Below the pieces are notes generated by a model. That model had not been told where the DNA came from. It was given only the letters and a program-made list of their open reading frames with translations, and made no database searches. Of a stretch of 64,000 nucleotides of DNA, positions 47,172 through 59,304 are shown piece by piece. This DNA is from Bradysia coprophila (lineage: Eukaryota; Arthropoda; Insecta; Diptera; Sciaridae). The position numbers and the translations under genes were made by a program. The number at the start of each line of letters is the position of its first letter. Within the stretch, counting starts at the first letter, position 1. The stretch covers positions 5,248,749 through 5,312,748 of the forward strand of contig NC_050737.1 of assembly GCF_014529535.1 (NCBI RefSeq), written 5' to 3'.

Positions 47172-50100
47172 TTTCTATAAATTGTTTTTGATCTTTGTTT
47201 CAGCATTTTCATATATTCTATTGATCGTGAGTGGCGTCACCTACAAGCCGTATTTTATATTGTTTCGATTGAATGTATATTCACGTACTTTTGTTGTGTT
47301 ATATTTTTATATTATTGAACAAGTAAATATTTGAACATGTTTTGAAGTGCTGAATTTTCAGAAATGGGACTCTAGATTATCCTTTAGCAGATTGACGGCT
47401 TGTAGCCATTGGCTACCTAATGTTTGTTACAGCCGGATATCTCTGTATTTTATACAAAATGTGTGTTAAGACTAGTTATGACCCACAAGAATTGAGTAAA
47501 TTGTGTGTTTTCTACGAATTTCATGCCGCAGTTGGATAAATTTCTGTGAAGTACGACTCAATTCTATGGCTATGTCTAGTTAGTGAAGCTGCATTGGAAG
47601 CTTATTGGTGCTAGCTTTCTGACGAAAACTTGAAAGTGAAAAATATCTGGGTGTTAATTCTAAATAATTATGATTTGATTTCATTATAGTTGAAAAACCT
47701 CTATAAGTTGACCACCTTCACAGACTAGCGGTGTAATGGGGATATTAGGACTACAAAGCCTAATATAATATTTTCATGTTTGGAAGTCATTATGAAAATT
47801 TCCTTGTCTCCATGGATTCCCTGAACAAAATACTTTCAAATTACTAATTTCACGTGGTCAACTTACAGATTTCAATATCAATTCTCTATCTGGTAGCTTT
47901 AATTTTGAACTTCTTGTCAAATCCGTCATGTTCTACGTGATTTATAGTTATTTAATGCGTAGATTTAGAGCTTTGTTCAGTTAACGTGTGTGTAAGTGGA
48001 GTAGGGCCTATTCACGAAAAATAGTTGCGTCACTTTCTGCAATTTTTTTAAATTCAATTTCTAATGAAGATGAAGACTCAATAGCTGCGTTAAGGTGGTG
48101 AGGTACCTAATATAATGCCGATCAATCAGAACATTTTAGGAAGAATATTCTGACTTTAGGGTTGAAAAAATATTACGGGCATACGGGCGTAGGATTCTAA
48201 TTAAAAGCTCGTAAACTACATCAAGAATTTGCTCGTTTCTTAACAAGACTTAAACAAAGAAATTCTTTTACATGTTTTTGATTTCCCTAGTTATTTTTTC
48301 ATGATTGAGAGTAAGGTTTGTAAGTAGCCCGAGCCGAAGGCAAGGTCTATAATCTTTCATGGCAAAATAACAATCTCCAAACAGTTACGTAAGATATTTT
48401 ACTTGCGAAGTCCTGTGAAAATGAAAATTATCGCAAGTGTCAACGATGTGTCGCAGGGTGCTGCAAGTAAAATCCATTACGAAACTCGGGATGAAAACGA
48501 AAATTCGGTTTTCATATGTTCATTGACCTCGGCGTCTGGACTTATTAACTTTGAACCTTGTCATTTCCATCTTCTCTCAGTTAACATCTAAAGGTTGAAT
48601 CGCACTTAAGCCTTTTCATTTTTTGCCTGGTAATAAACGTTGAAAAAGCGTAGGTGGCGCTGTCCGCTTTACATTTTGACATTACTTCAACTTGTCACGG
48701 ATATATCGACGGCGCACATTAATATTCCAATATGTTATCAGTCGTTAGTATAATATAATCGGTTTATCAAAAAAATAAAACTTTTTGTTTGAAAAAAAAA
48801 TTTCTTTACCTAAGCGATAACAGCTGAAACATTTACTTACATTTTCAACGAAATAATTTCATTTCCGCATTCAATTTACTAATGAAATGCCAAAAATTTT
48901 TATATTTACCAGCATCTCTACGTCTGGCTTTGTGCACATTTACACATACACGTATAAATGTACGTACGTATATTATACACGGTTATTTTCACAACTTTGT
49001 ATAATCTTAATTTATTAGAAATTTCTCCCAAATGAAATAGAATTGTTTAAATATTGACGCCCTGTACATGACGAAAACGAGCTGGAACTCTAAATTCTGA
49101 AAGAGTTTGAATTTTTAAAATGTTGAAAGTTTAGAATTTTGCGATGCATCAGCATTTCCAAAAGAAAAAAAATTCAAATTTCTGTTGATAAGGAAATTTT
49201 TTGGGAGAAAAACAGTACATTTTCCTCTGTTTGGGAAGAAGTTTGAAACATACTTAATTCATGACAGCTTATTGATATATAGCATCGATGGTGGTGCATA
49301 TATAAATGTGTCTTCAACACAATTGTTGATTATGTATACACAACGTTTTGGATAACTATGTACGGAATTTTACCATATATACACACGTATAACCCATACA
49401 CATGGAATGTAACTAGGTAAAGCAAATAAAAGTTTGAGCTTGCAAAAATTGAAAAGCAAATGAATCACTTTATCAAGCAGAAAATTTATTATACAAGAAA
49501 AGTTTGTCTAAAAACTTAGATCTATAGAAGATATTTAGAAATAAATTACTGAAATGGAGTTTTCTAATAAATTTTCAATATTCTTAAGGTGACTGAGTGT
49601 ATGGAAACTGTAATTTCGATATCTTTATTTCAGTTTTTCCTTCTCCCGGAATCGTCCAAAAACTTTCCCGCAAAACGATGCTCTTTTAGTTTTTCCATTT
49701 TTCTGATTTACCATTTTTCTGCTAGCAGGTTTGTTCGCATAACTTTTATTTCATTTTCATTTTTGGCCATTAGGTATAAATGGATAGAATTTTATGCCAT
49801 TGAGATTAAGATACTGTATGATTGATTGACCATTCATGGAAGATGAGGGATTCTATACAAAATTCCACATGCTTAGCTTATCTACACGTATCTAAATTAG
49901 GGTAAATTCGTATGTATTTGTTGATTTGTTTAGCAATATATGGTTCGCACCGAACGAATCTTACCGAATAATACACACTCTGCGAGAAGAGGAAAGACAA
50001 TTTCTATTTTGTATTAGAATTTAGACGATTGTCGCTTTAAAATCTAACTAGACGACACTACAAAAGTGATTCAGTAGTTGTGTGCGTTCCTCATTCAAAA

Positions 50101-50287
50101 TTAAACAAATTCGAATAAAAATAATACCAAAAAATTAATTTCATCACAAACAACCTTGACGGTGTGACTGCTCGCACATTTCGTTTTTTATTTTCAATAA
50201 GCTGACGAATTTCAGGAAGAAAATTGGTTCTGCGACATGCTGAATGTATCGTAGACCCCAATGTATACTTCGCACCGGACGAAAAAT
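47172..50287. other. intergenic with dispersed repeat fragments
   Basis: There is no supported gene. A GAGCCGAAGGC block lies at 48322-48395, inverted relative to 50604-50677. A partial copy (about 48463-48590) belongs to the repeat seen at 52531-52729 and 58971-59193. The open frame 48403-48591 falls inside that repeat and is not called. Confidence 0.5.
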
Positions 50288-50363
50288 ATTTTCCTTTACT
50301 AGGGAGGAAAAATGGACTTTCCGTCCCTAGGAAAAAGTCTTTCCCTCCTTCGTAAAGGAAAAT
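50288..50363. repeat. foldback ATTTTCCTTTAC hairpin
   Basis: ATTTTCCTTTACTAGGGAGG is mirrored by CCCTCCTTCGTAAAGGAAAAT. Likely the end of a larger foldback block: other inverted units (CCGAGGGCTTTAGCCCG near 50390) follow at once. Confidence 0.5.
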
Positions 50364-50444
50364 GTCATACTACACTGCAGTAAAAGTGTCCGAGGGCTTT
50401 AGCCCGAAATCAAATTCCTGGCCTTTGCAAGTAATAGCAAATTT

Positions 50445-50528
50445 CGTACCTAGGACTAAAAGTCTTTCTTAGTGTGTGAGAAGTTCTGGATTCGAATACT
50501 CTAAAAAAGACTTTTAGTAAGTGGTACG
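50445..50528. repeat. CGTACCTAGG hairpin, copy 2
   Basis: Arms CGTACCTAGGACTAAAAGTC and GACTTTTAGTAAGTGGTACG match the copy at 10792-10884. The loop differs. It is followed by CCTAGGTCCTCGGTCCTAG and GATATGAAAA, as the first copy is by a shorter version. Confidence 0.6.
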
Positions 50529-50792
50529 AATAATATTTTCATATCCGACGGAGAAAAAGTGCGACGAAGTCCTAGGTCCTCGGTCCTAGATATGAAAAAA
50601 AAACCTTACGTAATTGTTTGGAGATTGTTACTTTGCCACGAGGGATTATAGCGCTTGCCTTCGGCTCGGGCTGCAAACCTCCCACTTGGCAAAGTAAAAA
50701 TCTTCAAACAAGGACGTGATGTACTATTCAATGCACAGTGATGTAATAAGCCATTTTCGACCCTAGGGAAATCAAAAGCTCTTTGTATTTAA

Positions 50793-51601
50793 AACTCATT
50801 CATTCGTGGACCACAAAAGTTAACCAAGACGACCATACCGACAACCGACTTCGGAAGTTTGCGTCTGGCCAGTGAGGCTATCGAAGTGATCCGAACAACG
50901 GACTTGAATGAGTATATGCAGAACAAACTTACCACTTTCGAAATTAGACAGCCACCATTCCCACCTTTTCGCCGGAAAATTCTATATAAATGTTCGTCTG
51001 AATCAGTTTCCATTTACGTCTAATGATACGGAATTGAGTGGTACGATATGGAATATTACCGTCACAAAGAAAGATGATCAGTTAAGTGTGTATTTGAACT
51101 ACAAAATATGCTCGCGACAACCCGAATTGGTCATGGAACATGAAATGTTCGATAAAACTACTTTCATTTAATGCAAACGTCGACCCAATCATCAAGACGA
51201 TTGAAAAGAAATTCATTTTGGGACTGAGTCATTGGGAATTTACCAATTTCATAACTTGGGATTCACTGGTAAATCCGGTAACCGATTACGTACAATCGGA
51301 TCATGCCTACACGTTAGTAAGCAGGCGTGACGCAAGTCCACACTACAAAAAATGTAATACAATATGCATGGAAATTGATTTAGAAGTCGAACCGCCGACA
51401 CCGCTTTGGGACATAAGAGCCACCCATTCGACGAACATGTTGTGTTCCATTTGTTTGCAAGACATGCAGTCGCCGGCGGCAACAATATGCGGTCACATAT
51501 TTTGTATGGTTTGCATCAGGAAATCAGTCGAACAAAACAAAAAATGTCCATGCTGCAACGAAGCTGCAGATTCAGAAGAAATTCGTCAGATTTTCTCTTA
51601 A
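50793..51601 (+). pseudogene. MATH domain plus RING finger gene with two frameshifts
   Basis: Three consecutive reading frames together read as one protein. Frame A (50793 to about 50960) gives GPQKLTKTTIPTTDFGSLRL through NEYMQNKLTTFEI. Frame B (about 50960-51165) gives FYINVRLNQFPFTSND through WNITVTKKDDQLSVYLNYK, a MATH/TRAF-like beta-sandwich. Frame C (to 51601) gives KTIEKKFILGLSHWEFTNFI, the MATH end, then a C3HC4 RING: CSIC, CGHIFCMVC and CPCC, with all eight ligands. AATAAA follows at 51667-51672. RING plus MATH points to a ubiquitin ligase that binds substrates through MATH, but here RING is C-terminal, the reverse of TRAF proteins. No intron resolves the frame changes. The likely reading is a recent pseudogene, or two assembly errors. 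Confidence 0.65.
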
Positions 51602-51666
51602 CTGGACTTTTAACTGCCATGAAAATTGTCGTTAACAACGATTAAATGTGAAAAATTGTGAAACAA

Positions 51667-51672
51667 AATAAA
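51667..51672 (+). terminator. polyadenylation signal AATAAA
   Basis: A canonical signal 66 bp after the stop of the RING frame, as expected for a real (or recently real) transcription unit. Confidence 0.6.
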
Positions 51673-52530
51673 ATTTTGATGCAAAATAATCCCTGGCTTC
51701 TTGAGACAACATTTATTACGAGATACGAAGTTAGAGAGAGCGAATTTTGCCTAAGTCTTGTCTGGCGCGTTGATCTAATTGAAAATTTATTCAGAAATTC
51801 GTGTAAACATTTTCTTCGTGGAATAACTTACAACGGTAATTATGCCTTCGGCTAGGGTTGCAACACAACAAACCAACCAAAATCATTTTCCCCGAGTTAC
51901 GTAAATAACTATTATTGAGTCCTGTAAAATGACACGGGTCGAATGAGCACCATAAATCACGTTTAATCAATTCAATAACAAAGATCATTAATATGCACAG
52001 TTTAGGCTTATTGTTCTATAATCTGAAAAGTTTCTTAGTTCGGGCACAAACAGGTCCTGATATGTGGGAACTAACTGATTTCATCAACGACCGGTTTGAA
52101 TTTGCGTCTTCTTTCGAAAGATATCTTTCCATCAGAATCAGAACACAAATGAAAATAGTTGAAAAGGAAAGGGTGATTCACATTTTACACCTTTAGAAGT
52201 ATTCGATGCTACAAGTTATTTATTTTAAGACAGTCGCAATTGCTCAATGGTAGAATATACTTTCTAGACGTTTAAAGTAGTTTTCAACTTAACCTGAGTA
52301 ATTCTTATTATTTCTAAAAGTGGTAACCTTTGCAGTGAACGTATTATTAGAAGAGTACGGCCGTATTGAACATTTCCATATACTTAAAACACGGTGAAAT
52401 CAAGTAGTCCTTAAATTTTCGATGATGACGCTACCTCTTCTCAGAAAAGTTGTAGTCATATTTGAATGATACGGCCATACCCTTCTAATGAACGTTCACT
52501 TTATATTAGAACATCTACGAAGACAATAGT
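51673..52530. other. no gene seen
   Basis: AT-rich; short overlapping open frames on both strands (51658-52196) show no domains. Confidence 0.4.
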
Positions 52531-52729
52531 ATTTTACATGCTACATGTGTTGAAACCCACACTTTTTATGTTTCAAGCACTTCTTTCGAAGCCCTCATGT
52601 AAAATCGTTACATAACTCGGGATAAAAATGAAAAGTCTCGTTTTCGTGTGTTTATGGCTTCGCTTCGGGTCAGCAAAATTCAAACGAAAATTCTACTTTT
52701 CATCTTTTATCCAAAATCATGTAAAATGT
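52531..52729. repeat. dispersed repeat (ATTTTACATG family), copy 1
   Basis: It starts ATTTTACATGCTACATGTG, runs through TTTCAAGCACTTCTTTCGA and ACTCGGGATAAAAATGAAAA, and ends near ATCATGTAAAATG. It is closely similar, block by block, to 58971-59193 and partly to 48463-48590. The ends are inverse (TTTTACATG and CATGTAAAA), so it is probably a MITE. Confidence 0.6.
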
Positions 52730-52730
52730 C

Positions 52731-52979
52731 TTTTCATGCGCGCATTGGGTTTTGCCCGTTTTGCCCCTCAATAGGCGACAAGAAAATGGCGTTTTCCTGA
52801 CGACTGGTCGAATGACATTTCTAGTGAGAAAATTACAGCACTTTCTCTCCCGTGTGGAGAAAATTGAACTTTGCTCACTCGAACTGTTCCTTTGTCAATG
52901 TTTTCGAAAATAGCATAAGCAAATCGATGTTTTCGTTCCGTGAAGAAAAACAGCAAAACACAACATGCACGCGTGAAAC
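52731..52979. mobile_element. MITE with TTTTCATGCGYGCATG ends, copy 2
   Basis: The ends TTTTCATGCGCGCATT and, inverted, TTTCACGCGTGCATGTTGTG match those of 28863-29104. The interior shares CTAGTGAGAAAATTACAGCA and GTCGAATGACATTTCTAGTG blocks in the other orientation. Noncoding. Confidence 0.6.
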
Positions 52980-54239
52980 ACTTTGTGTTAACCTCTAGTG
53001 AAAACATGAAATTCCTAATGAAGCGAAATTTCTCCACTGGGTAACAAATAACTATTTAACAATATGTTTCTTTATCTAACGAAGTGAGATAGTTCAGGTG
53101 CAGCGGTGTTTTTAACAGGATTATATCAAGCAAAGTAACAGTAAAAGTGCTTTCCGTCTGGTGGTACTGATAAAATTCGAAAATTAACTTAAAACTGAAT
53201 CACCAATAATTTTCCAACCGCTCATTCGACTGATATCTGAGTTTTTTTTAAGTTCAAAAACATCCTATTATTAACCTCGACGAGTCTAAAAACGTTGAAT
53301 CGTTTAGTCACCGATGTCTCTTTGTATCGTTATCAATTAGTATTCGTTAACGACTTATTAGTAACTGCTTCATTAATTAGATTCTAGACGATGTGAGTAT
53401 AATTGTTTATTTGATTGATATTATGGTGGTTCTTTTTTTGTACAAACGACACGATGCAATGGTTATTCACGTAGCACTTGTGAGGAATATTAATATCCTT
53501 CGGCTTCCGAAAAATCCGAAAAAATGACTAAATACAACGCACTTCAAGAATGAATGGTTTCATAGCACTGATCCTAGCATGAACATTGAATTGACAAGTG
53601 TCAAATTTGTAGGCTTTAGTGATGAGAGCTACCGCTTAGGATTGTTTGTATGCCTCTGAATAGTTTTTATTTTCTTTCTTGGATCAGTACTGTGGTAGTA
53701 CTCTAAAAACTGAAACATGACAGAGTGTCACACAACTTTTTGAAACACTGTGAAAAACCATTTCATACAAAAAAGTACTCTATTTTGCATTCGAAGAGAA
53801 AGACGCTTTAACATAAATTAAACGGTAGGTAGATGGCAATAGTGGATTTAGTGGATAGAACAATTTGAATCAGTCGGTCATTTTTTAAATTCACTTTCCC
53901 AAACACAAATTCACAAAAGAAATTTTCGCTTCAGAGAATAAGAGACCAGAGAATCTTTGAGAATGACTTTCTCCGATTTCGTAGAATTTCGTGAAATTAT
54001 TGTTTGTTTTCCCGTATAACGTTTCACTAAATAATTGACTGCTATTTGATGAAAACCATTAAATGCAAACAACAATTCAAAAATTCACAGCCCACGCCCA
54101 CACTTTACATTGCAGTCGTTGTGTTGACTGTTCTCATATAACGAAATGAGTGCAATAAAATCTCGTATTGCCTTACTCATGTTTCCCTGTCATCCGATTA
54201 ACTTTTATTACAAACATTATTCCCAAAAATAAAATTAGA
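52980..54239. other. no gene seen
   Basis: AT-rich; a fragment related to the MITE at 14941-15106 lies at about 53530-53795. Nothing else is supported. Confidence 0.4.
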
Positions 54240-54305
54240 ATTATTCAAACCGAGGTGATTTGAACCCGGTACCTTAAGCATACCAGTCACATATTCTACA
54301 GACTC
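54240..54305 (-). pseudogene. tRNA-like relic
   Basis: The minus strand contains a B-box-like GGGTTCAAATC and, upstream, an A-box-like AGTTGAGTCTGTAGA at about the right distance. The T stem and acceptor stem do not pair, so it is not a functional tRNA. It may be a decayed tRNA gene or a SINE head. Confidence 0.25.
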
Positions 54306-54618
54306 AACTGTTCAATCATATTTCTTATCACATTCAATTTTGAAGCGTGCATACTCACAACGCGTATATTTTTTTTGTGCGTATATACATTCAACGTATG
54401 CCTGTTTGTGTGTTGACTATTTCGATAATATTTTTTTTTTTAAAGACGTAGAATTTCTATATTTTCAATGTTCTTGCCTAACAAAATGCTAATTTCTCAC
54501 AATTTGTTGGTGGTAAAATGTTTGCTGTGAAAGTAGTGGATAAATGGCCGTTCTGGGCACCAGATGTGAACATCCCAGTTACGAGCCGAAGGCGAAGGTG
54601 GTATGCTGTCAGCAGTCA

Positions 54619-54690
54619 GCCTCTTTAGCTCAGTGGTAGAGCACTGGTCTCGTAAACCAGGGGTCGTGAGTTCAATCCTCACAGGAGGCA
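54619..54690 (+). tRNA. tRNA-Thr (CGT)
   Basis: A 72-nt cloverleaf. The acceptor arms GCCTCTT and AGGAGGC pair (one G-T). D arm GCTC-AGTGGTA-GAGC. The anticodon stem CTGGT/ACCAG encloses CTCGTAA, anticodon CGT, which reads ACG (Thr). T arm GTGAG-TTCAATC-CTCAC. Discriminator A. No intron. Followed immediately by a T run for polymerase III termination. Confidence 0.95.
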
Positions 54691-54691
54691 G

Positions 54692-54701
54692 TTTTTTTTT
54701 T
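54692..54701 (+). terminator. polymerase III terminator of tRNA-Thr
   Basis: An uninterrupted run of T two bases after the tRNA. Confidence 0.8.
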
Positions 54702-57700
54702 ATTTAATACTCAGGCGGGGGATTCGTCCGTAATCAGCTAAAATTAATGTAACATGACCGTTTGAAGTAAAAACAAGACTTGATAATGTAAATAGCAGTC
54801 GAAAATATAGTTGTCAAATAAAATTTTCTGGTGCAATCTAAATGGAATTTATTAGTTCAAGCTCAAATTCATTTTCCTATCATTAAGTTAAAAACATCAA
54901 CAAAATCGACTCTTATATTGTGAAGTAAAAAGTTAAATGGTACAAACGTCACATGATTTGAAACTGGATGACTGAAGCTAATTAATATTTCATTCCTGAA
55001 TAGAGTCATGGGTTTCTAACAGGATTTTTCTTCTCTGTTAAAAGTGGAAGAATTCATAGCTCAGAGAATTATTTAACTAACTTCCAAAAAAAAGTGTGAG
55101 TAGATGATGGAAAATATACACCCGTGTCCAGTGCCGCCTTTTCCATATGAACATTTTAAACAAGTGCCCATGGCGCTAGACTGAACCCGTGTTAAGAGAT
55201 TACTCTACCCGTGCCACCTCAATAATTTTCTCTAATGTTCTAAAACCACTGTTATACGCTTGCGGTTACCTAAAGTACATCATAACAATCAGCTTCTACA
55301 TTCATTCATCTGCAATACACCCACCAATAGTAATTTACGAGTCCAGTTTGTGTGTGAATTTTGGGGATACGAGGAAAAGTTCGTGACTCTTCATTTTTAC
55401 TTTAATTTAATATGCTGAAGGCATAAGAGCAAGAAATTTACGGACAGTGCAGTTTTCGAAGTCTCAATCATCAGTATAGAATTGTATAGCTTCGATATTT
55501 ACTGTTGGACGGTTGCTCTTTTTTTGATTTCGGACGGTTTTAGAATAATAACCTCCGTCAATGTAAAATCGAATATTTCAACTCAATCCATTTTATATAA
55601 ATAAAATGAATGCAAAATAATGCTAAAGAAAAAAAAATCAGTCCACATAGGTCACACATATACATCATCATACATTTGGAATATACCAAAGTCACGTGTA
55701 TGGGACGGCTAATTCAAACTTTCGATTTGTTTATAAACATACAATCCAACAAAATACGCATCTAAAATGACATCGCACCGAATGAATTTCAAAATAAACG
55801 GAATGACATCATGAGAGGAGATATAATACAAAGTGAATTTGTTTATAAAAATTTTTTTGCACTCAACTGCGCATTTATTTAGCGCATTCATATATATGTC
55901 GCTTACCAATCCGGTTTTTCGCTGATAAATTCAGTTGAGTACACGAAAATCATCATCTCTCTGTTTTGTGCATCTCGTTGAGAATGGAAACCTCTGGTGG
56001 AACCCGTCTATCACATCACTTTGTATTGTAGGTCATACTTTCAATTTGCTACTCTTACTTTGCAATTACTCTTATCAGTGAGTATATTGGGGAAGATATT
56101 TTATGTTTTGTGCGCATGGAATTTTAGGACAGTCTTCGTATGGTATAGTTGATTATGAAAAAAAAAAAATATTTTGCTGCTTTAAAAAAATAATTTTTGT
56201 TTGTTTTCCATGTGATTGTTCATAGAAAATTCCAAGAGAAACTCTGTTTGTAAATTTAGTGTGATTTCAGCTGGCCATCTACGAGGTCATACACCAATTT
56301 CGTTGAGGAAATGATTATATTTTCTGTTTCGAATATTTGCCTAGTCCCGATTTTTGAACTAGTTGCGACAGAATTGTTTATATTTTTTTTATAAATTTTT
56401 CTTTTTGCGTCATGACATGTTGTATAGCAATATTTAATTGATATATACATATAAAATGCTGCACTTGACGTCGTAATATATACGTACATATACGGGAGTT
56501 CAATAATAAAATACACATATACGACCGATAACCTTTTTTTCATCAATAAGACGATGAGTAAACAAGCCCTATTTTGAGATTTATTTTTATCAATTCAATA
56601 ATTTTCCACATCTCACATTTATTATATTATATCATGGAAGTGTAAAAATTTCGCTAAACGAATACATTATCAGCAACAACCGACAACAACAAAATGAGTA
56701 AATAACTAAACTAAGAAAATCGCCAGAAAAATGGTACTTAAAGGTCACCACAAAATGTATACAAAATATGTCGTGACGATGATTTTTAATTAGTCCTGTC
56801 ACAAATACACGATAAACATTATGGATAACCATTCTTATGACACGGGCAAAAAAACAACACGTCTTCTAAATTATCATTGCAAAATCAAAATTAATTCTTT
56901 ACCACATAAAAAAGTGCATCCATCCAGCGGCCCCGAAGCATAAACGATTCGATTTGGTGGTTGAGCATGGAAAAACGGATGTGTTTTCGGGGTGGAGCGA
57001 TGTAACGAAGAAATGACAACAATTTAATTCGTTTTTCAACCTCATAAGACGGTCTATTGTAGGAGGGAATTCTTATCAAATATTTGATAAAAATTTTCTC
57101 TCTTATTGTGATGTTTTCGATGGTTTTTTTTTTTTTTTCTTTTGCTTTTTCTCGTATCCTTGAATGATTTTGAACAAAATTACTATAATTATACTGGCAG
57201 TCAATATCCAATCCAGTTATCGACCTATCTATCTGCTACATTTCTTTAGTTTCATTACTAAACATTTAATAAATTTGTCAACACGCAACTATCTAAGCAC
57301 GAAATATTAGAGGGAATAATGCGATGGAAATTTTTTGTTGACATAAATAAAATTGTCTTATCAAACATGCTGTTTGTATCAATTAGATTTGCATAAAAAT
57401 AACTTGTCGTCTGCAAACTGCCTTGTCTGTAATTACAGGAAGACAGAAGAAAACCTAAACGGAATGTGGTTTGGATGGATATAATATACGTCTGGCCTAA
57501 AAAGTGTCATTGCTGTTTAAATTATTTATCAAGAATATCATTTGTTTTGGTATGGAATCTATTACTTCATTTGATTTACGTATTTTCAATGGATTGATTT
57601 CAAATCTTTTACTTCATTTTTATGAACATTCGTTTTGCTATATTACACCGTTTTGGTTATGTTGGTTATTACTCAATTCGATATCGATTATCGATAACAG

Positions 57701-58599
57701 ATGATAGCAGGTTATAATAAAAAAAATTGTGTAATATGATCTATCAAATGTCCTCAAGTTTGATTGTTTTGAATGATTTTATAACATCTGATTACGTCAC
57801 AGATTCATAGTATTGAAATTCAACCAACAAACACCAGCTGTGGAGTGGAGCTGCCGAGCTGCCGAAAGAGTTTATTTTTCATGGTTTTAAGTGTATTCCA
57901 CGATCTCATTGCAAGCCGTAGACTCAGCCAATTCAAAAAAAAATTATTTTGGTTCACTTTATCTACTAAAACATTCGATAGAGTTGACAGCGTTAAGTAG
58001 GAAATCGCTAAAAAATCTTCCACCAAATAATCTTCGAGTACCTCGAACCACTTTCCAAAAAAAATCCAATGTCATGTTTTGAGGATATTCAATTAAGATT
58101 TATTTCAATTTAAAATTTACATTCACAATTTTATTAACGCGAGCCAATATATGAAGATAAAATAAAGTTTTATCTTATCCATACAATTCCTTATCAGTCG
58201 AATGAACATGCAAAAATAGATTATTTCTAATGTGCTCGACTTCATATCACACTGTAATAAGATATTTATTTTTAGTTTGCAAATATCTCAGAGAAATTGT
58301 TCTGTGATATATAAATGTGAAATATTTTGCCTTACAAATTTACATTCAACTCAGGCAATGAGACATAGGTGGCGGACGTTAGTTATCCTATCCACACAAA
58401 GTGCATAAGCATACAATGCACTACCAGTCCAGCGATAACAGTGCCTTCGGGTGGATTCAAATGAAACTCTTTCTTCTTTCAATATTCCACTTATGCGATT
58501 TCATGCGTTCGTTCAGTGCGGTGCGGAGCTTTATATTCACCACTCTCTATTAACCTCAGTTCCTTGCATTATCACCACAATTATTAGTATATTTCAACA
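54702..58599. other. intergenic, no gene seen
   Basis: AT-rich. The reversed paired ATGAAGTAA motif lies at about 57555-57620. Open frames on the minus strand at 56256-56546 and 56891-57211 lack domain signatures and are Lys/Ile/Tyr-rich in keeping with base composition. Confidence 0.45.
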
Positions 58600-58680
58600 T
58601 ACCCCAATACACACACGAGGTGTGTGCACGCGCGGGCGAAGCCCAAGCGAAAACACACATCGAGTGTGTATTGGGGTATT
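58600..58680. repeat. hairpin ATACCCCAATACACAC
   Basis: About 28-bp arms: ATACCCCAATACACACACGA and the inverse TCGAGTGTGTATTGGGGTAT. The loop is GC-rich and contains GCGGGCGAAGCCCAAGCG. It overlaps two ORF-like frames that I do not call. Confidence 0.7.
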
Positions 58681-58689
58681 TTGAAAGAT

Positions 58690-58821
58690 ATTTTTCTGTA
58701 ATAGTGAGAGTGTGTTGGTGCATTCCTTCCCAACCGTTACTTTCCTTCTCGACCGTTTACTTTCCCTACCGACCGATTCATATCATAGCTCACCAATACA
58801 CTCTCACGTATACAGAAAAAT
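58690..58821. mobile_element. MITE-like foldback with a short tandem core
   Basis: The arms 58690-58720 and 58791-58821 are inverse (ATTTTTCTGTAATAGTGAGA / TCTCACGTATACAGAAAAAT). The middle is three imperfect copies of a roughly 20-bp unit, CGACCGTTTACTTTCC-like. No target duplication was confirmed. Confidence 0.6.
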
Positions 58822-58970
58822 CATTTTTCTGCTTGAAGACTGAAATTCGACGGATTTCGACACGCATTCTACGATCGAAAAGTTCAATTTTTCTGTACTT
58901 CTCAGAGAGAGGTATTTGCGGCCAAGAAAGTCCTTTCTCGGACGCTCTCTCCGGCCCAATTTTCATATAT

Positions 58971-59193
58971 ATTTTACATTCTACATGCGTCGAAAACCGT
59001 ACTTTTCATATTTCAAGCACTTCTTTCGATGCCCTTCGATGCCATTCGACGCATGTAAAATCCATTACAAAACTCGGGATAAAAATTGAAAAGTCTCGTT
59101 TTCGTGTGTTTATTGACCTCGGTTTCGCCTCGGATCAACAGAATTCACACGGAAACTCTACTTTTCATCTTTTTATCCCTAGTCATGTAATAG
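58971..59193. repeat. dispersed repeat (ATTTTACATG family), copy 2
   Basis: Same order of blocks as 52531-52729. An extra internal inverted repeat (TACATGCGTCGAA / TTCGACGCATGTA) lies in the left half. Confidence 0.6.
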
Positions 59194-59215
59194 TACATTA
59201 CTATGCAAGGGAAGT

Positions 59216-59304
59216 AAAGTGATATCTCGTATCCAGATGAGAAAAAGTATCCGAGGGCGGCAGCCCGAGGTACTTTTACTCATCGTGATACGAGATATCA
59301 CTTT
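59216..59304. repeat. hairpin AAAGTGATATCTCGTATC
   Basis: Perfect 18-bp outer arms, then partial pairing (GAGAAAAAGTATCCGAGGGC with GCCCGAGGTACTTTTACTC). Likely a foldback element. Confidence 0.7.

Noticed and set aside
54497..54682. Minus-strand frame beginning MRIELTTPGLRDQCSTTELK
   Set aside because: It is the antisense of tRNA-Thr, a common annotation artefact.
58451..59222. 77- and 200-codon plus frames
   Set aside because: They run through hairpins and dispersed repeats; no domains.
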